A DNA stretch of 64,000 nt from NCBI RefSeq assembly GCF_009363555.1, contig NZ_CP045372.1, positions 1,054,001 through 1,118,000 of the forward strand. Direction: 5' to 3'. The notes under the pieces are model-generated. The model was given only the letters and a program-made list of their open reading frames with translations. It was not told the DNA's origin and ran no database searches. The position numbers were made by a program, and so were the translations under genes. Below are positions 17,378 to 27,052 of this stretch, one piece after another. The stretch is from Sulfitobacter sp. THAF37 (lineage in GTDB: Bacteria; Pseudomonadota; Alphaproteobacteria; Rhodobacterales; Rhodobacteraceae). The first letter of the stretch is position 1, and every line of letters begins with the position of its first letter.

Positions 17378-19132
17378 TCACGCGACGTAGCGCACCCATT
17401 CGTGATTTTTGACAAAGGCGTCATGCCGTTCGGGGAAATCGGACTTCAACCGCGACAGCGCCCAACGGATGACCTGCGGACGTTCGACGCGGTTGGCGCA
17501 CCAGATGATGCGGATCAGGGTCCGCCAGCGCGCCGTATCAGCTTTGAACGCCTTGTCGAGCGCGACAAGCTCTGACTTGGGCTCGTCCAGTTCCTTATGG
17601 CAATCTGCCTGCAACAGACACAGCTCCACATCCTCGATCACCAGCTTCGCATGTTTCTCCAGCACGGCCACCGCCCGATCCGCCGCCCCCGCCTGCAGAA
17701 GTTCGCGGGCAAGTCGGCCGACGGCATCGACGGATTTCAGTTCGGGCACATGGCCCAGGACACTGACGACAAAGGCCATGATCTGCGCCACGGCCCGTTC
17801 GGACAAAGCAACGGGGACGATCCCGTCCTTCGAGAAATGCGGCTCTGACAAAGGGTCTTCGGTATTGAAATCAGCGAAAAAGTTGATGTACCGACACTGC
17901 GACGCATGCGCCAATGGCCAAAAATCGCCCCACCGGAACTGTGCGGTCTGCAACGTCCCGATTTCGATGACATATGCGCCGGGATCGGCAAAGAGCATAT
18001 TGGCAAACCCGGCACCATGGTACGAGATCATGACCTCGGCACGGGCCATCAGCGCGATCTGCTCGATCGGATGCAGGTTCTCGAAAACGACATATTCGAA
18101 ACCGAACAGGCTCAGGTGCTCGAACAGCAGATCTTCGCCTGCCATATGCCTTTCGCGGCTTTGCCGACTGTCTCGGCCCACGAAGAACCTTTTGGGCAGA
18201 TGCGGAAACTCTTCGCCTTCGATTGCGGCCAGCGCCCGGCTGCGCAACGCCAGCAACATGCTGCTGACAGAGTTCATGGCGAGGGTCGCGTTATGGCGGG
18301 TGTTCAGCCAGTCTTCATCCTCTACCAGACCCGGCGGAGCGAAGGACATGATACCGTCCAGCATCTTTTCCGGCATCTGCGCATGACCGCCGTTGAAATC
18401 ATAGGCGGTGAGAACCCGCGCGTATTCCTTGGGTGCCCTCTCGAAAAAGACGCGCCCGGCATATTCGGGAAACAACGCCTCGACGAAAGCTTCGGTGAAG
18501 GGGCGGTGCTTTTCTTCGGAATTCGGAAAGTGAAAATAGATGTCGCCCTGAAACGCCAAACCGTCCAGCACGGTCAGCTGCGGCAGCGCCTCGGTCAGGA
18601 AGTGATAGAAATTGAACGTGTTACGGCATTCGACCGCAAAAGGCATTTCAGGATCCAACACGTCCGAAATTACCGGAAGCTGGCGCGCTTCATTGGCCTC
18701 TCGGCAGCCCGCCAGAAAGGCTTCCAAAGTGATGTCCACCGCGGGATCGGCATCCTCGTTTTCCCAACGATAGCGATTGATCAGCCGGGTTCCCGCCGCA
18801 CCACTCAGCAGCAGACGGTCCGACGCCATGACATAGGATTTGCGAAAACTCGCCTGTTCCAGCAGGGCCGGTACCGCATTGAATTCCAGCGCCTCGCGAA
18901 ACACTTTCTGCTTCTTCGTCACCGACAGGAACGACGTGATCTTGCGGTTGATCTCCTCGTGCGCGCTGGCGGCAAAGCCTTCGATCACCGCGCGCGGCAT
19001 CGGCCGCCAGATGAACTCCGGCTGCCACAGAACGCTGAACCCCGGATCGGCCCAGGGGTTCAGGAACAAGGCGTCCGGGGGAAGCTGTAGTTCGATCTTG
19101 TTGCGCAAGGGATCGACTTCTTTCTGCCACAT
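17378..19132 (-). CDS. Glycosyltransferase family 61-like protein with C-terminal tetratricopeptide-like region
   Basis: A 584-residue protein from the ATG at 19132; a GTG at 19156 is an alternative and neither has a clear Shine-Dalgarno. Residues about 180-430 resemble the GT61/DUF563 family: PFAVECRNTFNFYHFLTEALPQL, RFFVGRDSRQSRERH, and the key MISYHGAGFANMLFADPGAYVIEIG. The last 120 residues are alpha-helical with a TPR-like rhythm. Related enzymes decorate surface polysaccharides. The gene is isolated between maeB and divergent mutS, with no polysaccharide cluster around it. The acceptor is unknown. Confidence 0.75.
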   Translation of the reverse strand: MWQKEVDPLRNKIELQLPPDALFLNPWADPGFSVLWQPEFIWRPMPRAVIEGFAASAHEEINRKITSFLSVTKKQKVFREALEFNAVPALLEQASFRKSYVMASDRLLLSGAAGTRLINRYRWENEDADPAVDITLEAFLAGCREANEARQLPVISDVLDPEMPFAVECRNTFNFYHFLTEALPQLTVLDGLAFQGDIYFHFPNSEEKHRPFTEAFVEALFPEYAGRVFFERAPKEYARVLTAYDFNGGHAQMPEKMLDGIMSFAPPGLVEDEDWLNTRHNATLAMNSVSSMLLALRSRALAAIEGEEFPHLPKRFFVGRDSRQSRERHMAGEDLLFEHLSLFGFEYVVFENLHPIEQIALMARAEVMISYHGAGFANMLFADPGAYVIEIGTLQTAQFRWGDFWPLAHASQCRYINFFADFNTEDPLSEPHFSKDGIVPVALSERAVAQIMAFVVSVLGHVPELKSVDAVGRLARELLQAGAADRAVAVLEKHAKLVIEDVELCLLQADCHKELDEPKSELVALDKAFKADTARWRTLIRIIWCANRVERPQVIRWALSRLKSDFPERHDAFVKNHEWVRYVA

Positions 19133-19248
19133 GAGTGTCGACGTCTTTTTTAGCACGCCAGATCAACCCGTCTAGCGTGAAGGCCCACACCGGCCCTTTC
19201 GCTGTGCGACCTGTTTTTGTACAGACACACAATCAGGGGAGAGTTCCG

Positions 19249-21894
19249 GTGAGCAGCGAAAAAACAACGCCGATGATGGCGCAATACCTTGAGTTGAAGG
19301 CGGATTACGCCGATGCCCTGCTGTTCTACCGCATGGGCGACTTCTACGAGATGTTTTTTGACGACGCCGTCGCCGCCGCAGAGGCGCTGGATATCGCGCT
19401 TACAAAGCGCGGCAAACACGGCGGCGACGACATCCCGATGTGCGGCGTGCCCGTTCATGCCGCAGAGGGCTATCTGCTGAACCTGATCCGCAAAGGATTC
19501 CGCGTGGCTGTTTGCGAACAGATGGAAAGCCCCGCAGAAGCGAAGAAACGCGGCCATAAATCGGTTGTGAAACGCGACGTGGTACGGCTGGTGACACCCG
19601 GCACATTGACCGAGGAAACACTGCTGGAAGCGCGGCGGCACAACTACCTCGCCGCCTTTGCCGAGGTCCGGGACGAGGCTGCGCTGGCCTGGGTCGATAT
19701 CTCGACTGGATTTTTTCACGTGATGGTCCTGCCCGCGATCCGCCTGGGCCCGGAACTGGCCCGTCTGGCCCCGGCAGAGCTGATCGTGTCCGAAGCGCGA
19801 GAACCCGAACACCGCCATCTCGAAGCGGAGTTCGGGGTTGCCCTGACCGGGGTCGCGCGGTCCGCCTTCGACAGCACAAACGCCGAAAAACGCATCTGCG
19901 CGCTGTACGAGGTCGGCACGCTGGAAGCCTTTGGCAGCTTCACCCGTGCTGAAATTTCCGCCATGGGCGCATTGATCGACTATCTGGAAATCACGCAGAA
20001 AGGAAAACTGCCGCTTCTGCGCCCCCCTCAGAAAGAGAACGAAGCCCGCCATGTTCAGATCGACGCGGCAACGCGGCGCAATCTTGAATTGACGCACGGA
20101 TTGAACGCTGGCCGCGCCGGTTCCCTGCTGGCCATCATGGACCGGACCTGCACTGCTGGCGGCGCGCGCCTGCTGGAACGCCGCATTTCGAGCCCCTCGC
20201 GCGTGTTAGAGACGATTCAGCGTCGTCTGGATGCGGTATCGTTCGGCTATGACGACATGCGTATCAACCGTGAGGTCAGGGATATACTGCGCAAGGTGTC
20301 CGATCTGGACCGCGCGCTCTCGCGCCTCTCGCTCGACAGGGGCGGCCCGCGCGACCTTGCTACCATCCGAAACAGTCTCTCCCAGGGCGCGATGCTCTCC
20401 CAGACGCTCGGAAAACAGACGCTGCCCCCGCTCCTGGCAGATGCGGTCAGCGGGCTGGACGGCCACGACGATTTGACCGATCTGCTGGATCAGGCCCTGA
20501 TCGCCGAACCGCCGCTATTGGCGCGCGATGGCGGCTTCATCGCTTCGGGCTACAACGACGATCTCGACGAGGCGCGCAAGCTACGCGACGAAGGGCGCAG
20601 CGTGATCGCGGCCATGCAGCAGCAATACGTCTCTGACACCGGGATTTCCTCACTCAAGATCAAGCACAACAACGTGCTGGGCTATTTCATCGAAACGACC
20701 GCAACCCACGCGGAACGAATGTTATCGGCACCGCTGTCCGAGAAATTCATTCACCGTCAAACCACCGCCAATCAGGTCAGGTTCACCACTGTTGAGCTGT
20801 CGGAACTGGAGACCAAGATCCTCAACGCCGGCAATCACGCGCTGGAGATCGAGAAGCGTCTGTTCGCGGAACTCAGGCAAACGGTGCTGGATCACGCCGC
20901 CCGGATCGGTGTCGCCGCGTCCGGATTGGCGGAAATCGACCTGGCATTCGGGCTGGCCGACCTGGCGCAGGCCGAGAACTGGATCAGGCCGACGGTGGAC
21001 GAAAGCCGCGCCTTCGATATCCGCGGCGGTCGGCACCCCGTGGTCGAACGGGCTTTGCGACAGCTATCCGGCGATCCTTTCGTTGCCAACGACTGCGACC
21101 TCAGCATCGACGGAAACGGCGCGCACATCTGGTTGCTGACCGGTCCGAACATGGCCGGTAAATCGACATTCCTACGCCAGAACGCCCTGATCGCCCTGAT
21201 GGCGCAGATGGGCAGTTTTGTTCCCGCAGACAGCGCACACATTGGCCTGATCAGCCAGCTGTTCAGCCGCGTCGGTGCCTCTGACGACCTGGCGCGCGGG
21301 CGCTCCACCTTCATGGTCGAGATGGTGGAAACCGCCGCCATCCTGAACCAGGCCGACGACCGGGCGATGGTGATCCTCGACGAGATTGGCCGCGGTACCG
21401 CCACCTACGACGGGCTTTCCATCGCCTGGGCGACGCTGGAATACCTGCATGACGTGAACCGTTGCCGTGCCCTTTTTGCCACCCACTACCACGAGATGAC
21501 CGCCCTTTCCAACAAGCTGGAGGGTGCGGACAATGCCACGGTCGCCGTGAAGGAATGGGAAGGCACGGTCGTTTTCCTGCATGAGGTCCGAAAGGGCGCG
21601 GCGGACCGGTCCTACGGCGTGCAGGTCGCCCAACTTGCCGGGCTGCCGGAAACCGTCATCGCCCGCGCACGGGTTGTGCTTGATGCGCTGGAAAAGGGCG
21701 AACGCGAAGGGGGTGCGACGCAAAAGACCCTGATCGACGATTTGCCACTCTTCTCGGTCAGCCCGACACCCGCCCCAAAACCGCAACAGAAATCCGTCGT
21801 GGACGAACAGCTCGCCACGATAATCCCGGACGAACTGACACCGCGCGAGGCGCTCGACCTGCTGTACAAATTGAAAGAGGCGGCCAAGAACTGA
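19249..21894 (+). CDS. mutS: DNA mismatch repair protein MutS
   Basis: The start is the GTG at 19249, preceded by AGGGGAG; it gives 881 residues, the usual MutS size, whereas the longer frame adds 38 unrelated residues. The mismatch-binding domain begins MMAQYLELKADYADALLFYRMGDFYEMF with the Phe-x-Glu wedge. The ATPase domain has LTGPNMAGKSTFLRQ (Walker A), VILDEIGRGTATYDGLSIAW (Walker B and signature), and ATHYHEMT. MutS recognises base mispairs and recruits MutL. It is divergent from the GT61 gene and convergent with grpE. Confidence 0.97.
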   Translation: MSSEKTTPMMAQYLELKADYADALLFYRMGDFYEMFFDDAVAAAEALDIALTKRGKHGGDDIPMCGVPVHAAEGYLLNLIRKGFRVAVCEQMESPAEAKKRGHKSVVKRDVVRLVTPGTLTEETLLEARRHNYLAAFAEVRDEAALAWVDISTGFFHVMVLPAIRLGPELARLAPAELIVSEAREPEHRHLEAEFGVALTGVARSAFDSTNAEKRICALYEVGTLEAFGSFTRAEISAMGALIDYLEITQKGKLPLLRPPQKENEARHVQIDAATRRNLELTHGLNAGRAGSLLAIMDRTCTAGGARLLERRISSPSRVLETIQRRLDAVSFGYDDMRINREVRDILRKVSDLDRALSRLSLDRGGPRDLATIRNSLSQGAMLSQTLGKQTLPPLLADAVSGLDGHDDLTDLLDQALIAEPPLLARDGGFIASGYNDDLDEARKLRDEGRSVIAAMQQQYVSDTGISSLKIKHNNVLGYFIETTATHAERMLSAPLSEKFIHRQTTANQVRFTTVELSELETKILNAGNHALEIEKRLFAELRQTVLDHAARIGVAASGLAEIDLAFGLADLAQAENWIRPTVDESRAFDIRGGRHPVVERALRQLSGDPFVANDCDLSIDGNGAHIWLLTGPNMAGKSTFLRQNALIALMAQMGSFVPADSAHIGLISQLFSRVGASDDLARGRSTFMVEMVETAAILNQADDRAMVILDEIGRGTATYDGLSIAWATLEYLHDVNRCRALFATHYHEMTALSNKLEGADNATVAVKEWEGTVVFLHEVRKGAADRSYGVQVAQLAGLPETVIARARVVLDALEKGEREGGATQKTLIDDLPLFSVSPTPAPKPQQKSVVDEQLATIIPDELTPREALDLLYKLKEAAKN

Positions 21895-21903
21895 CCGCCT
21901 CTT
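21875..21903 (+). terminator. Hairpin terminator overlapping the mutS stop codon
   Basis: AAGAGGCGG (21875-21883) pairs perfectly with CCGCCTCTT (21895-21903), a 9-bp stem whose 11-base loop contains the mutS TGA. The downstream bases are only moderately T-rich. It could stop transcripts from both the mutS and grpE sides. Confidence 0.65.
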
Positions 21904-21941
21904 CATTGTTCACTAAATACACGAAAGCAACGATTGCCAGC

Positions 21942-22505
21942 CTAACCGCCCGTCATGGATGACACGCCGACCTGCGCCGGACGCAACAGGCGATCGTGCA
22001 GCATGAAACCTTCGGCAGCGACCTGAATGATGTCGCCCGCCTTGGTCTCCGGCACCGGCGCTTCGAACATGGCCTGATGCAGTTTCGGATCGAACCGGTC
22101 GCCGACTTCGGGTGCGATGATCTCGATCCCGTGTTTCTTGAAGACGTTCAGCAGCTCGCGCATCGTCAGTTCGACACCTTCCAGAAGCGGGCCGGAAACC
22201 TCTCTCTGTTCGTCCGTGGCGGCTTCAAGTGCGCGTTTCATGTTGTCGTACACCGGCAGCATGTCCCGGGCCAGCTTGGAGCCACCATAATTCTCGGCCT
22301 CGCGACGATCCTTGTCGGACCGCTTGCGCGCGTTCTCCGCATCGGCGAGCGCCCGCATGAAGCGATCCTTCAGCTGGTCGCGTTCCGCCCGCAACTGATC
22401 CAGTTCCAGCGCCTCGTCGTCGATTTCCGCAATGGTATCCGCGTATTCATCTTCTTCCGCCGCATCAATATCGTCGAGAAAATCATCGTTCTTTGGCTCA
22501 GCCAT
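21942..22505 (-). CDS. grpE: Nucleotide exchange factor GrpE
   Basis: A 187-residue GrpE. The first 60 residues are acidic and lead into a long coiled coil (LDQLRAERDQLKDRFMRALADAENARKRSDKDR), followed by the beta domain with LLEGVELTMRELLNVFKKHGIEII and DRFDPKLHQAMFE. GrpE releases ADP from DnaK and acts as its thermosensor. It lies 9 bp after hrcA on the same strand, the standard hrcA-grpE heat-shock operon. dnaKJ is not in the window. Confidence 0.96.
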   Translation of the reverse strand: MAEPKNDDFLDDIDAAEEDEYADTIAEIDDEALELDQLRAERDQLKDRFMRALADAENARKRSDKDRREAENYGGSKLARDMLPVYDNMKRALEAATDEQREVSGPLLEGVELTMRELLNVFKKHGIEIIAPEVGDRFDPKLHQAMFEAPVPETKAGDIIQVAAEGFMLHDRLLRPAQVGVSSMTGG

Positions 22506-22514
22506 TTTTCCCCT

Positions 22515-23579
22515 CTAGCTCCGGTCGGAAATCAACTTACCGACCAGTTGCGCAGTGTAGTTTACAATCGGCACAATACGACCGTAGTTCAATCGGGTGG
22601 GACCGATCACACCGACGGCCCCGATCACCTTTCGATCAGCGTTCATATAAGGGGAAACGACGAGAGAGGAACCCGAAAGTGAGAAAAGTTTGTTCTCTGA
22701 GCCGATAAAAATGCGTACGCCCTCGCCCGCCTGGGCCAGTTCCAGGAATTCGGCGATGTCACGCTTGCGTTCCAGGTCATCGAACAGGGATCGAATACGC
22801 GCCAGGTCCTCTTCCTCTGCATCCGTTCCCAGCAAATGCGACCGTCCTCTGACGATCAACCGTTCGGAATTCTCGTCGTCCCCCGTCCACAAGGCCAGCC
22901 CGCTCTCCACCAGTTGCTGGGCCAACACGTCTATTTCCTGTCGGCGCGCCGCAATGGTCTGCGCGATGCTCCGTTGCAGTTCGCTCAGCGTCTTGCCCTC
23001 CACCAGGGCATTCAGAAAGTTCGCCGCCTCCCGCATGGAACTCGGCGTCTGACCGGGAGGCGGGGCGAACAGACGGTTCTCCACGTGCCCGTCGGAGAAC
23101 ACCAGAACCACGAGCGCGCGATCGTTCGACAGCGAAACGAATTCGATATGTTTGATCGGCGCTTCGTGCTTGGGCGTAAGTACCAGTGAAGCGCCCTGTG
23201 TAACGCCGGACAACGCCGACCCCACGCGGTCGAGCAGCCCGCTGACATCCGATGCATTGTCACCAAGCGTGGCGTCGATCTTTTCGCGGTCGGTCTCTGT
23301 CGGGTCGCCAAGCTCTATCATGCCGTCCACGAACATCCGCAGCCCCAACTGCGTGGGTATTCGACCGGCGCTGACGTGCGGGGACCCCAGAACGCCCATG
23401 TATTCCAGATCCTGCATGACATTCCGAATCGTCGCGGCGCTGACCTTTTCGCTGAAATCGCGGGTCAGCGTGCGGGATCCGACGGGGTCGCCACTGGCAA
23501 GATAACCTTCAACGACCCGGCGAAACACCTCGCGGGATCGTTCGTTCATCTCTTTCAGAAGATCCGAAGTCTCGTTCAT
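22515..23579 (-). CDS. hrcA: Heat-inducible transcription repressor HrcA
   Basis: The start at 23579 (MNETSDLLKEMNERSREVFR) gives 354 residues, the family length; the open frame runs 115 codons further upstream through the rph gene and is not used. The N-terminal winged helix contains GDPVGSRTLTRDFSEKVSAATIRNVMQDLE, and the C-terminus has GAVGVIGPTRLNYGRIVPIV, both hallmarks of HrcA. It represses genes carrying CIRCE operators, with GroEL as co-factor. No CIRCE repeat is visible in its own upstream region, so control here may be through a heat-shock sigma factor; this is inference. Confidence 0.95.
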   Translation of the reverse strand: MNETSDLLKEMNERSREVFRRVVEGYLASGDPVGSRTLTRDFSEKVSAATIRNVMQDLEYMGVLGSPHVSAGRIPTQLGLRMFVDGMIELGDPTETDREKIDATLGDNASDVSGLLDRVGSALSGVTQGASLVLTPKHEAPIKHIEFVSLSNDRALVVLVFSDGHVENRLFAPPPGQTPSSMREAANFLNALVEGKTLSELQRSIAQTIAARRQEIDVLAQQLVESGLALWTGDDENSERLIVRGRSHLLGTDAEEEDLARIRSLFDDLERKRDIAEFLELAQAGEGVRIFIGSENKLFSLSGSSLVVSPYMNADRKVIGAVGVIGPTRLNYGRIVPIVNYTAQLVGKLISDRS

Positions 23580-23675
23580 GCCCCTAATAAAGGTAGGCTT
23601 TGGGCAAACGTCAATCGGGGTTGCATCCAGCGGCACCACGACGCTATGCCGAAGGCAGTTCAAAAAGGATGATAC

Positions 23676-24389
23676 ATGCGACCCTCTGGCCGGAAACTCG
23701 ATGAAATGCGCGCTGTCTCTGTTGATGTCGGCTTTACCAAACATGCGGAAGGTTCCGCGCTGATCAAGGTGGGCGATACCCATGTGCTGTGCACCGCCAC
23801 GATCGAGGATCGGGTGCCGCCTTTCATCAAGGGCTCGGGGCTCGGCTGGGTCACAGCTGAATACGGCATGCTGCCCCGCGCGACGAACACGCGGATGCGC
23901 CGCGAATCCGCCACGGGCAAGCAAGGGGGCCGGACAGTCGAAATCCAGCGTCTGATCGGCCGTGCCCTGCGCGCCGGAGTGGACCGTGTCGCGCTGGGCG
24001 AACGCCAGATCACCATCGACTGCGATGTGCTTCAGGCCGATGGCGGCACGCGCTGTGCCTCGATCACCGGGGGCTGGATCGCCCTGCGGCTTGCCGTCAA
24101 CAAACTGATGAAGGCTGGCGATGTCGTCTCCGACCCGCTGGTCGATCCGGTTGCGGCGGTCAGCTGCGGGATCTATGCGGGCCAGCCAGTGCTGGATCTG
24201 GATTACCCCGAGGATTCCGAAGCCGGTGTGGACGGCAACTTTATCATCACAGGCTCGGGCAAGCTGATCGAGGTTCAGATGAGCGCCGAAGGATCGACCT
24301 ATTCCCGTGACCAGATGAACCAGCTTCTGGACCTCGCTGAAAAAGGCGTGTCCGAACTGGTAGCGATCCAGAAATCCGTGACGGCATGA
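23676..24389 (+). CDS. rph: Ribonuclease PH
   Basis: A 237-residue phosphorolytic 3'-5' exoribonuclease. It opens [20 protein letters not shown] and contains the conserved phosphate- and RNA-binding segments [20 protein letters not shown] and [23 protein letters not shown]. It trims tRNA 3' ends and helps degrade structured RNA. It is divergent from hrcA across 96 bp, an arrangement common in Alphaproteobacteria, and its stop overlaps the rdgB start in ATGA. Confidence 0.97.
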   Translation: MRPSGRKLDEMRAVSVDVGFTKHAEGSALIKVGDTHVLCTATIEDRVPPFIKGSGLGWVTAEYGMLPRATNTRMRRESATGKQGGRTVEIQRLIGRALRAGVDRVALGERQITIDCDVLQADGGTRCASITGGWIALRLAVNKLMKAGDVVSDPLVDPVAAVSCGIYAGQPVLDLDYPEDSEAGVDGNFIITGSGKLIEVQMSAEGSTYSRDQMNQLLDLAEKGVSELVAIQKSVTA

Positions 24390-24997
24390 CCCGCAAGTTC
24401 ACAGAGGATCGCATCCTCTTTGCCACGCATAACGCGGGCAAGCTGGAGGAACTGCAACAGCTGTTTGCGCCCCACGGCGTCAGCGTTGTCGGCGCGGCAG
24501 AAATGAACCTGCCCGAACCGGAAGAGACCGAAAATACCTTTGTCGGCAATGCCCGCATCAAGGCGCATGCCGCAACCAAAGCCACAGGCATCCCCGCGCT
24601 TTCGGACGATTCCGGGATCGAGGTCGAGGCGCTGGACAACGCGCCTGGCGTCTATACCGCCGACTGGGCCGAGACACCCAAGGGTCGCGACTTCATGATG
24701 GCGATGCAAAAGACGCAGGATCTGCTTGAAGAGGTACAGGCCCCCCACCCTCGCCGCGCGCGTTTCCGCGCCACAATGGTTCTGGCCTGGCCTGACGGTC
24801 ATGACGAGGTTTTCGAGGGCAAGGTCAAAGGCACGCTGGTCTGGCCGGTCCGCGGCGCCCTCGGTCACGGCTACGACCCGATGTTTCAGCCGGACGGGCA
24901 TGAACAGACATTCGCGGAGATGACCGCCGAGCAGAAGAACGCGATCAGTCATCGGGCCGATGTTTTCGCCAAACTGCTCAGCGGCTGCTTTGACTGA
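24386..24997 (+). CDS. rdgB: Non-canonical purine NTP pyrophosphatase, RdgB/HAM1
   Basis: A 203-residue ITPase. It has the N-terminal substrate motif [12 protein letters not shown], the catalytic region [25 protein letters not shown], and [20 protein letters not shown]. It hydrolyses dITP, XTP and similar nucleotides to keep them out of DNA and RNA. It sits between rph and hemW in a rph-rdgB-hemW operon with overlapping ends, a known alphaproteobacterial order. Confidence 0.96.
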   Translation: MTRKFTEDRILFATHNAGKLEELQQLFAPHGVSVVGAAEMNLPEPEETENTFVGNARIKAHAATKATGIPALSDDSGIEVEALDNAPGVYTADWAETPKGRDFMMAMQKTQDLLEEVQAPHPRRARFRATMVLAWPDGHDEVFEGKVKGTLVWPVRGALGHGYDPMFQPDGHEQTFAEMTAEQKNAISHRADVFAKLLSGCFD

Positions 24998-26147
24998 AGA
25001 CTGGCAAAACGGCGGGTTCGGCCTCTACATCCACTGGCCGTTCTGCGAAGCGAAGTGCCCGTACTGTGACTTCAACAGCCATGTAAGCCGCAGCATTGAC
25101 CAAACCGCCTGGCGGAACGCGTATCTTGCCGAACTGGAACGCGCCGCAGGGGAAACGCAAGGTCGGGTGCTGAATGCCGTTTTCTTCGGCGGCGGAACCC
25201 CGAGCCTGATGGCGCCTGAAACGGTGGCCGCTATCATCGCCGCAATTCGGCATCATTGGCCCACCGCGAACGATCTCGAAATCACGCTAGAGGCGAACCC
25301 CGGATCGGTCGAAGCCGGACGGTTCGCCGCCTTCCGACAAGCCGGGGTCAATCGCGTCTCGATGGGGATTCAGGCGCTGAACGATCCGGACCTGCGGCGA
25401 CTTGGCCGTTTGCACAGCGTGTCCGAGGCGCTGACCGCGTTCGACATCGCCCGTAACCAGTTTGAGCGTGTCAGTTTCGATTTGATATATGCCCGACAAG
25501 ATCAGACATTGGAAGCTTGGCGGAAGGAACTCAATCAGGCACTGTCCCTCGCGATAGATCATCTTTCGCTATACCAGCTGACGATCGAGGGGGGCACCGC
25601 GTTTGCTGATCGCTATGCGCGCGGCAAACTCCGTGGGCTGCCAGACGAGGATCTCGGCGCGGACCTGTATGCCCTGACGCAGGATATTTGCGAAGACAGG
25701 GGTATGCCGGCCTATGAGGTTTCGAACCATGCCCGTGACGGTGCCCAGTCTCGGCACAACCTGATATATTGGCGCTACGGTGATAATGTCGGCATTGGTC
25801 CGGGTGCGCATGGACGCCTGACCATCTCGGGCCGCAAATGGTCGACGGAATGCTATGGACAACCCGATCGCTGGCTGAACGGCGTCCGGGATGGCACCGC
25901 CGAGAAACCCCGCGCCGCTCTGTCCCGCGCGGATCAGGCTGCTGAGTTTCTATTGATGGGTCTTCGCCTGAAAGAAGGGATAGACCCGGATCGGTACGCG
26001 ACGCTGGCTGGCGCGCCGCTCGATCCGGGGACACTTGATCATCTGTCGGACATTGGCATGATCAACGCTACCAGAGATAGAATTACCGTTACAGATCAAG
26101 GGTTTATGGTTCTAAATGCGGTAATTGAGGCGCTGTTGTCGGATTAA
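24960..26147 (+). CDS. hemW: Radical SAM heme chaperone HemW
   Basis: A 395-residue HemN-like radical SAM protein. GLYIHWPFCEAKCPYCDFNSHV holds the CxxxCxxC iron-sulphur ligands plus the following Phe; VFFGGGTPSLM, LEANPGSVE and VSMGIQAL complete the radical SAM core. HemW is annotated as a heme chaperone rather than the CPO enzyme. The ATG at 24960 overlaps rdgB by 38 bases; a TTG at 24990, coupled more tightly to the rdgB stop, is an equally likely start. It ends sharing TTAA with convergent parB. Confidence 0.93.
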   Translation: MFSPNCSAAALTEDWQNGGFGLYIHWPFCEAKCPYCDFNSHVSRSIDQTAWRNAYLAELERAAGETQGRVLNAVFFGGGTPSLMAPETVAAIIAAIRHHWPTANDLEITLEANPGSVEAGRFAAFRQAGVNRVSMGIQALNDPDLRRLGRLHSVSEALTAFDIARNQFERVSFDLIYARQDQTLEAWRKELNQALSLAIDHLSLYQLTIEGGTAFADRYARGKLRGLPDEDLGADLYALTQDICEDRGMPAYEVSNHARDGAQSRHNLIYWRYGDNVGIGPGAHGRLTISGRKWSTECYGQPDRWLNGVRDGTAEKPRAALSRADQAAEFLLMGLRLKEGIDPDRYATLAGAPLDPGTLDHLSDIGMINATRDRITVTDQGFMVLNAVIEALLSD

Positions 26148-27043
26148 TTTCCACCCAGGATCCGGCAAAGCTCATCCAGCTGGTCGAGCGACTCATACCT
26201 CACCGTCAATTGCCCTGATTCCTGACCAGGCTTGTGGTCCAAGCTGACTTTCATGCCCAGAGATGCGGACAGGTCCCCTTCCAACGCTTTGGTGTCGGCG
26301 TCTTTCTCCTGTTTGGTTGACCTGGCCGCCGGGGCCTTTGTCGTGTCGCTTCCCTGCTGCTGCTCTTTCTTCACCAGGGCCTCAGTCGCACGAACGGACA
26401 GGCCACCTTTTACGATGGCTTGTGCCAGCTTCAATGGATCGGATGCCGGGATCAGTGCCCGCGCATGTCCAGCGCTCAGATCGCCCGACCGCACCATTTC
26501 GATAACCCCTTCGGGCAGGCTGAGCAAGCGCAGCAGGTTGGCAATATGGCTACGGCTTTTTCCCAGAGCTTCGGCCATCTTTTCCTGAGTGTGGCCGAAT
26601 TTATCCATCAATTGTCTGTAGCCTGCCGCCTCTTCAATGGCATTCAGATCGGCGCGCTGGATATTCTCAATGATCGCGACTTCCAGAACTTCCACGTCGG
26701 AGAATTGCCGCACAATCACAGGAAGTTCGTGCAGCTGGGCAAGCTGGGCGGCCCGCCAACGACGCTCACCCGCGACGATCTCGAAACTATCGTCGTCTCG
26801 CGCCCGCACGATCAAGGGCTGGATGACGCCTTTTTCCTTTATCGACGATGCCAGATCGTCGAGATCGGACTGCGCAAACCGCTTCCTTGGTTGCTCCGGG
26901 TTCGGCGAAATCTGCTCGATCGGAACAAACCGTTCCGCGGCCTCGATCCCCTGGGCTGCCACGCGCTCTGTTTCCGTGACATCCGACATCAGGGCAGATA
27001 GCCCACGCCCCAACCCACGCTTGCGTTCCTGTTTATCCGACAT
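26144..27043 (-). CDS. parB: Chromosome partitioning protein ParB
   Basis: A 299-residue ParB/Spo0J. The opening KRGLGRGLSALM is the ParA-interaction tail seen in chromosomal ParBs. The CTPase box GERRWRAAQLA follows IVAGE, and the helix-turn-helix is HTQEKMAEALGKSRSHIANLLRLLSLP. The C-terminus carries the dimerisation domain after a lysine-rich linker near residues 215-245. It binds parS and, with ParA, segregates the origin. Two perfect parS sites are 1.4 and 3.3 kb upstream. The gap to parA is 9 bp. Confidence 0.97.
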   Translation of the reverse strand: MSDKQERKRGLGRGLSALMSDVTETERVAAQGIEAAERFVPIEQISPNPEQPRKRFAQSDLDDLASSIKEKGVIQPLIVRARDDDSFEIVAGERRWRAAQLAQLHELPVIVRQFSDVEVLEVAIIENIQRADLNAIEEAAGYRQLMDKFGHTQEKMAEALGKSRSHIANLLRLLSLPEGVIEMVRSGDLSAGHARALIPASDPLKLAQAIVKGGLSVRATEALVKKEQQQGSDTTKAPAARSTKQEKDADTKALEGDLSASLGMKVSLDHKPGQESGQLTVRYESLDQLDELCRILGGN

Positions 27044-27052
27044 GCCGTACCC

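Noticed and set aside
17906..19090. Plus-strand frame of 394 codons opposite the GT61 gene
   Set aside because: No family features; the minus-strand frame has conserved glycosyltransferase motifs.
23580..23675. CIRCE operator upstream of hrcA
   Set aside because: No TTAGCACTC-N9-GAGTGCTAA-like repeat is present in the hrcA-rph gap.
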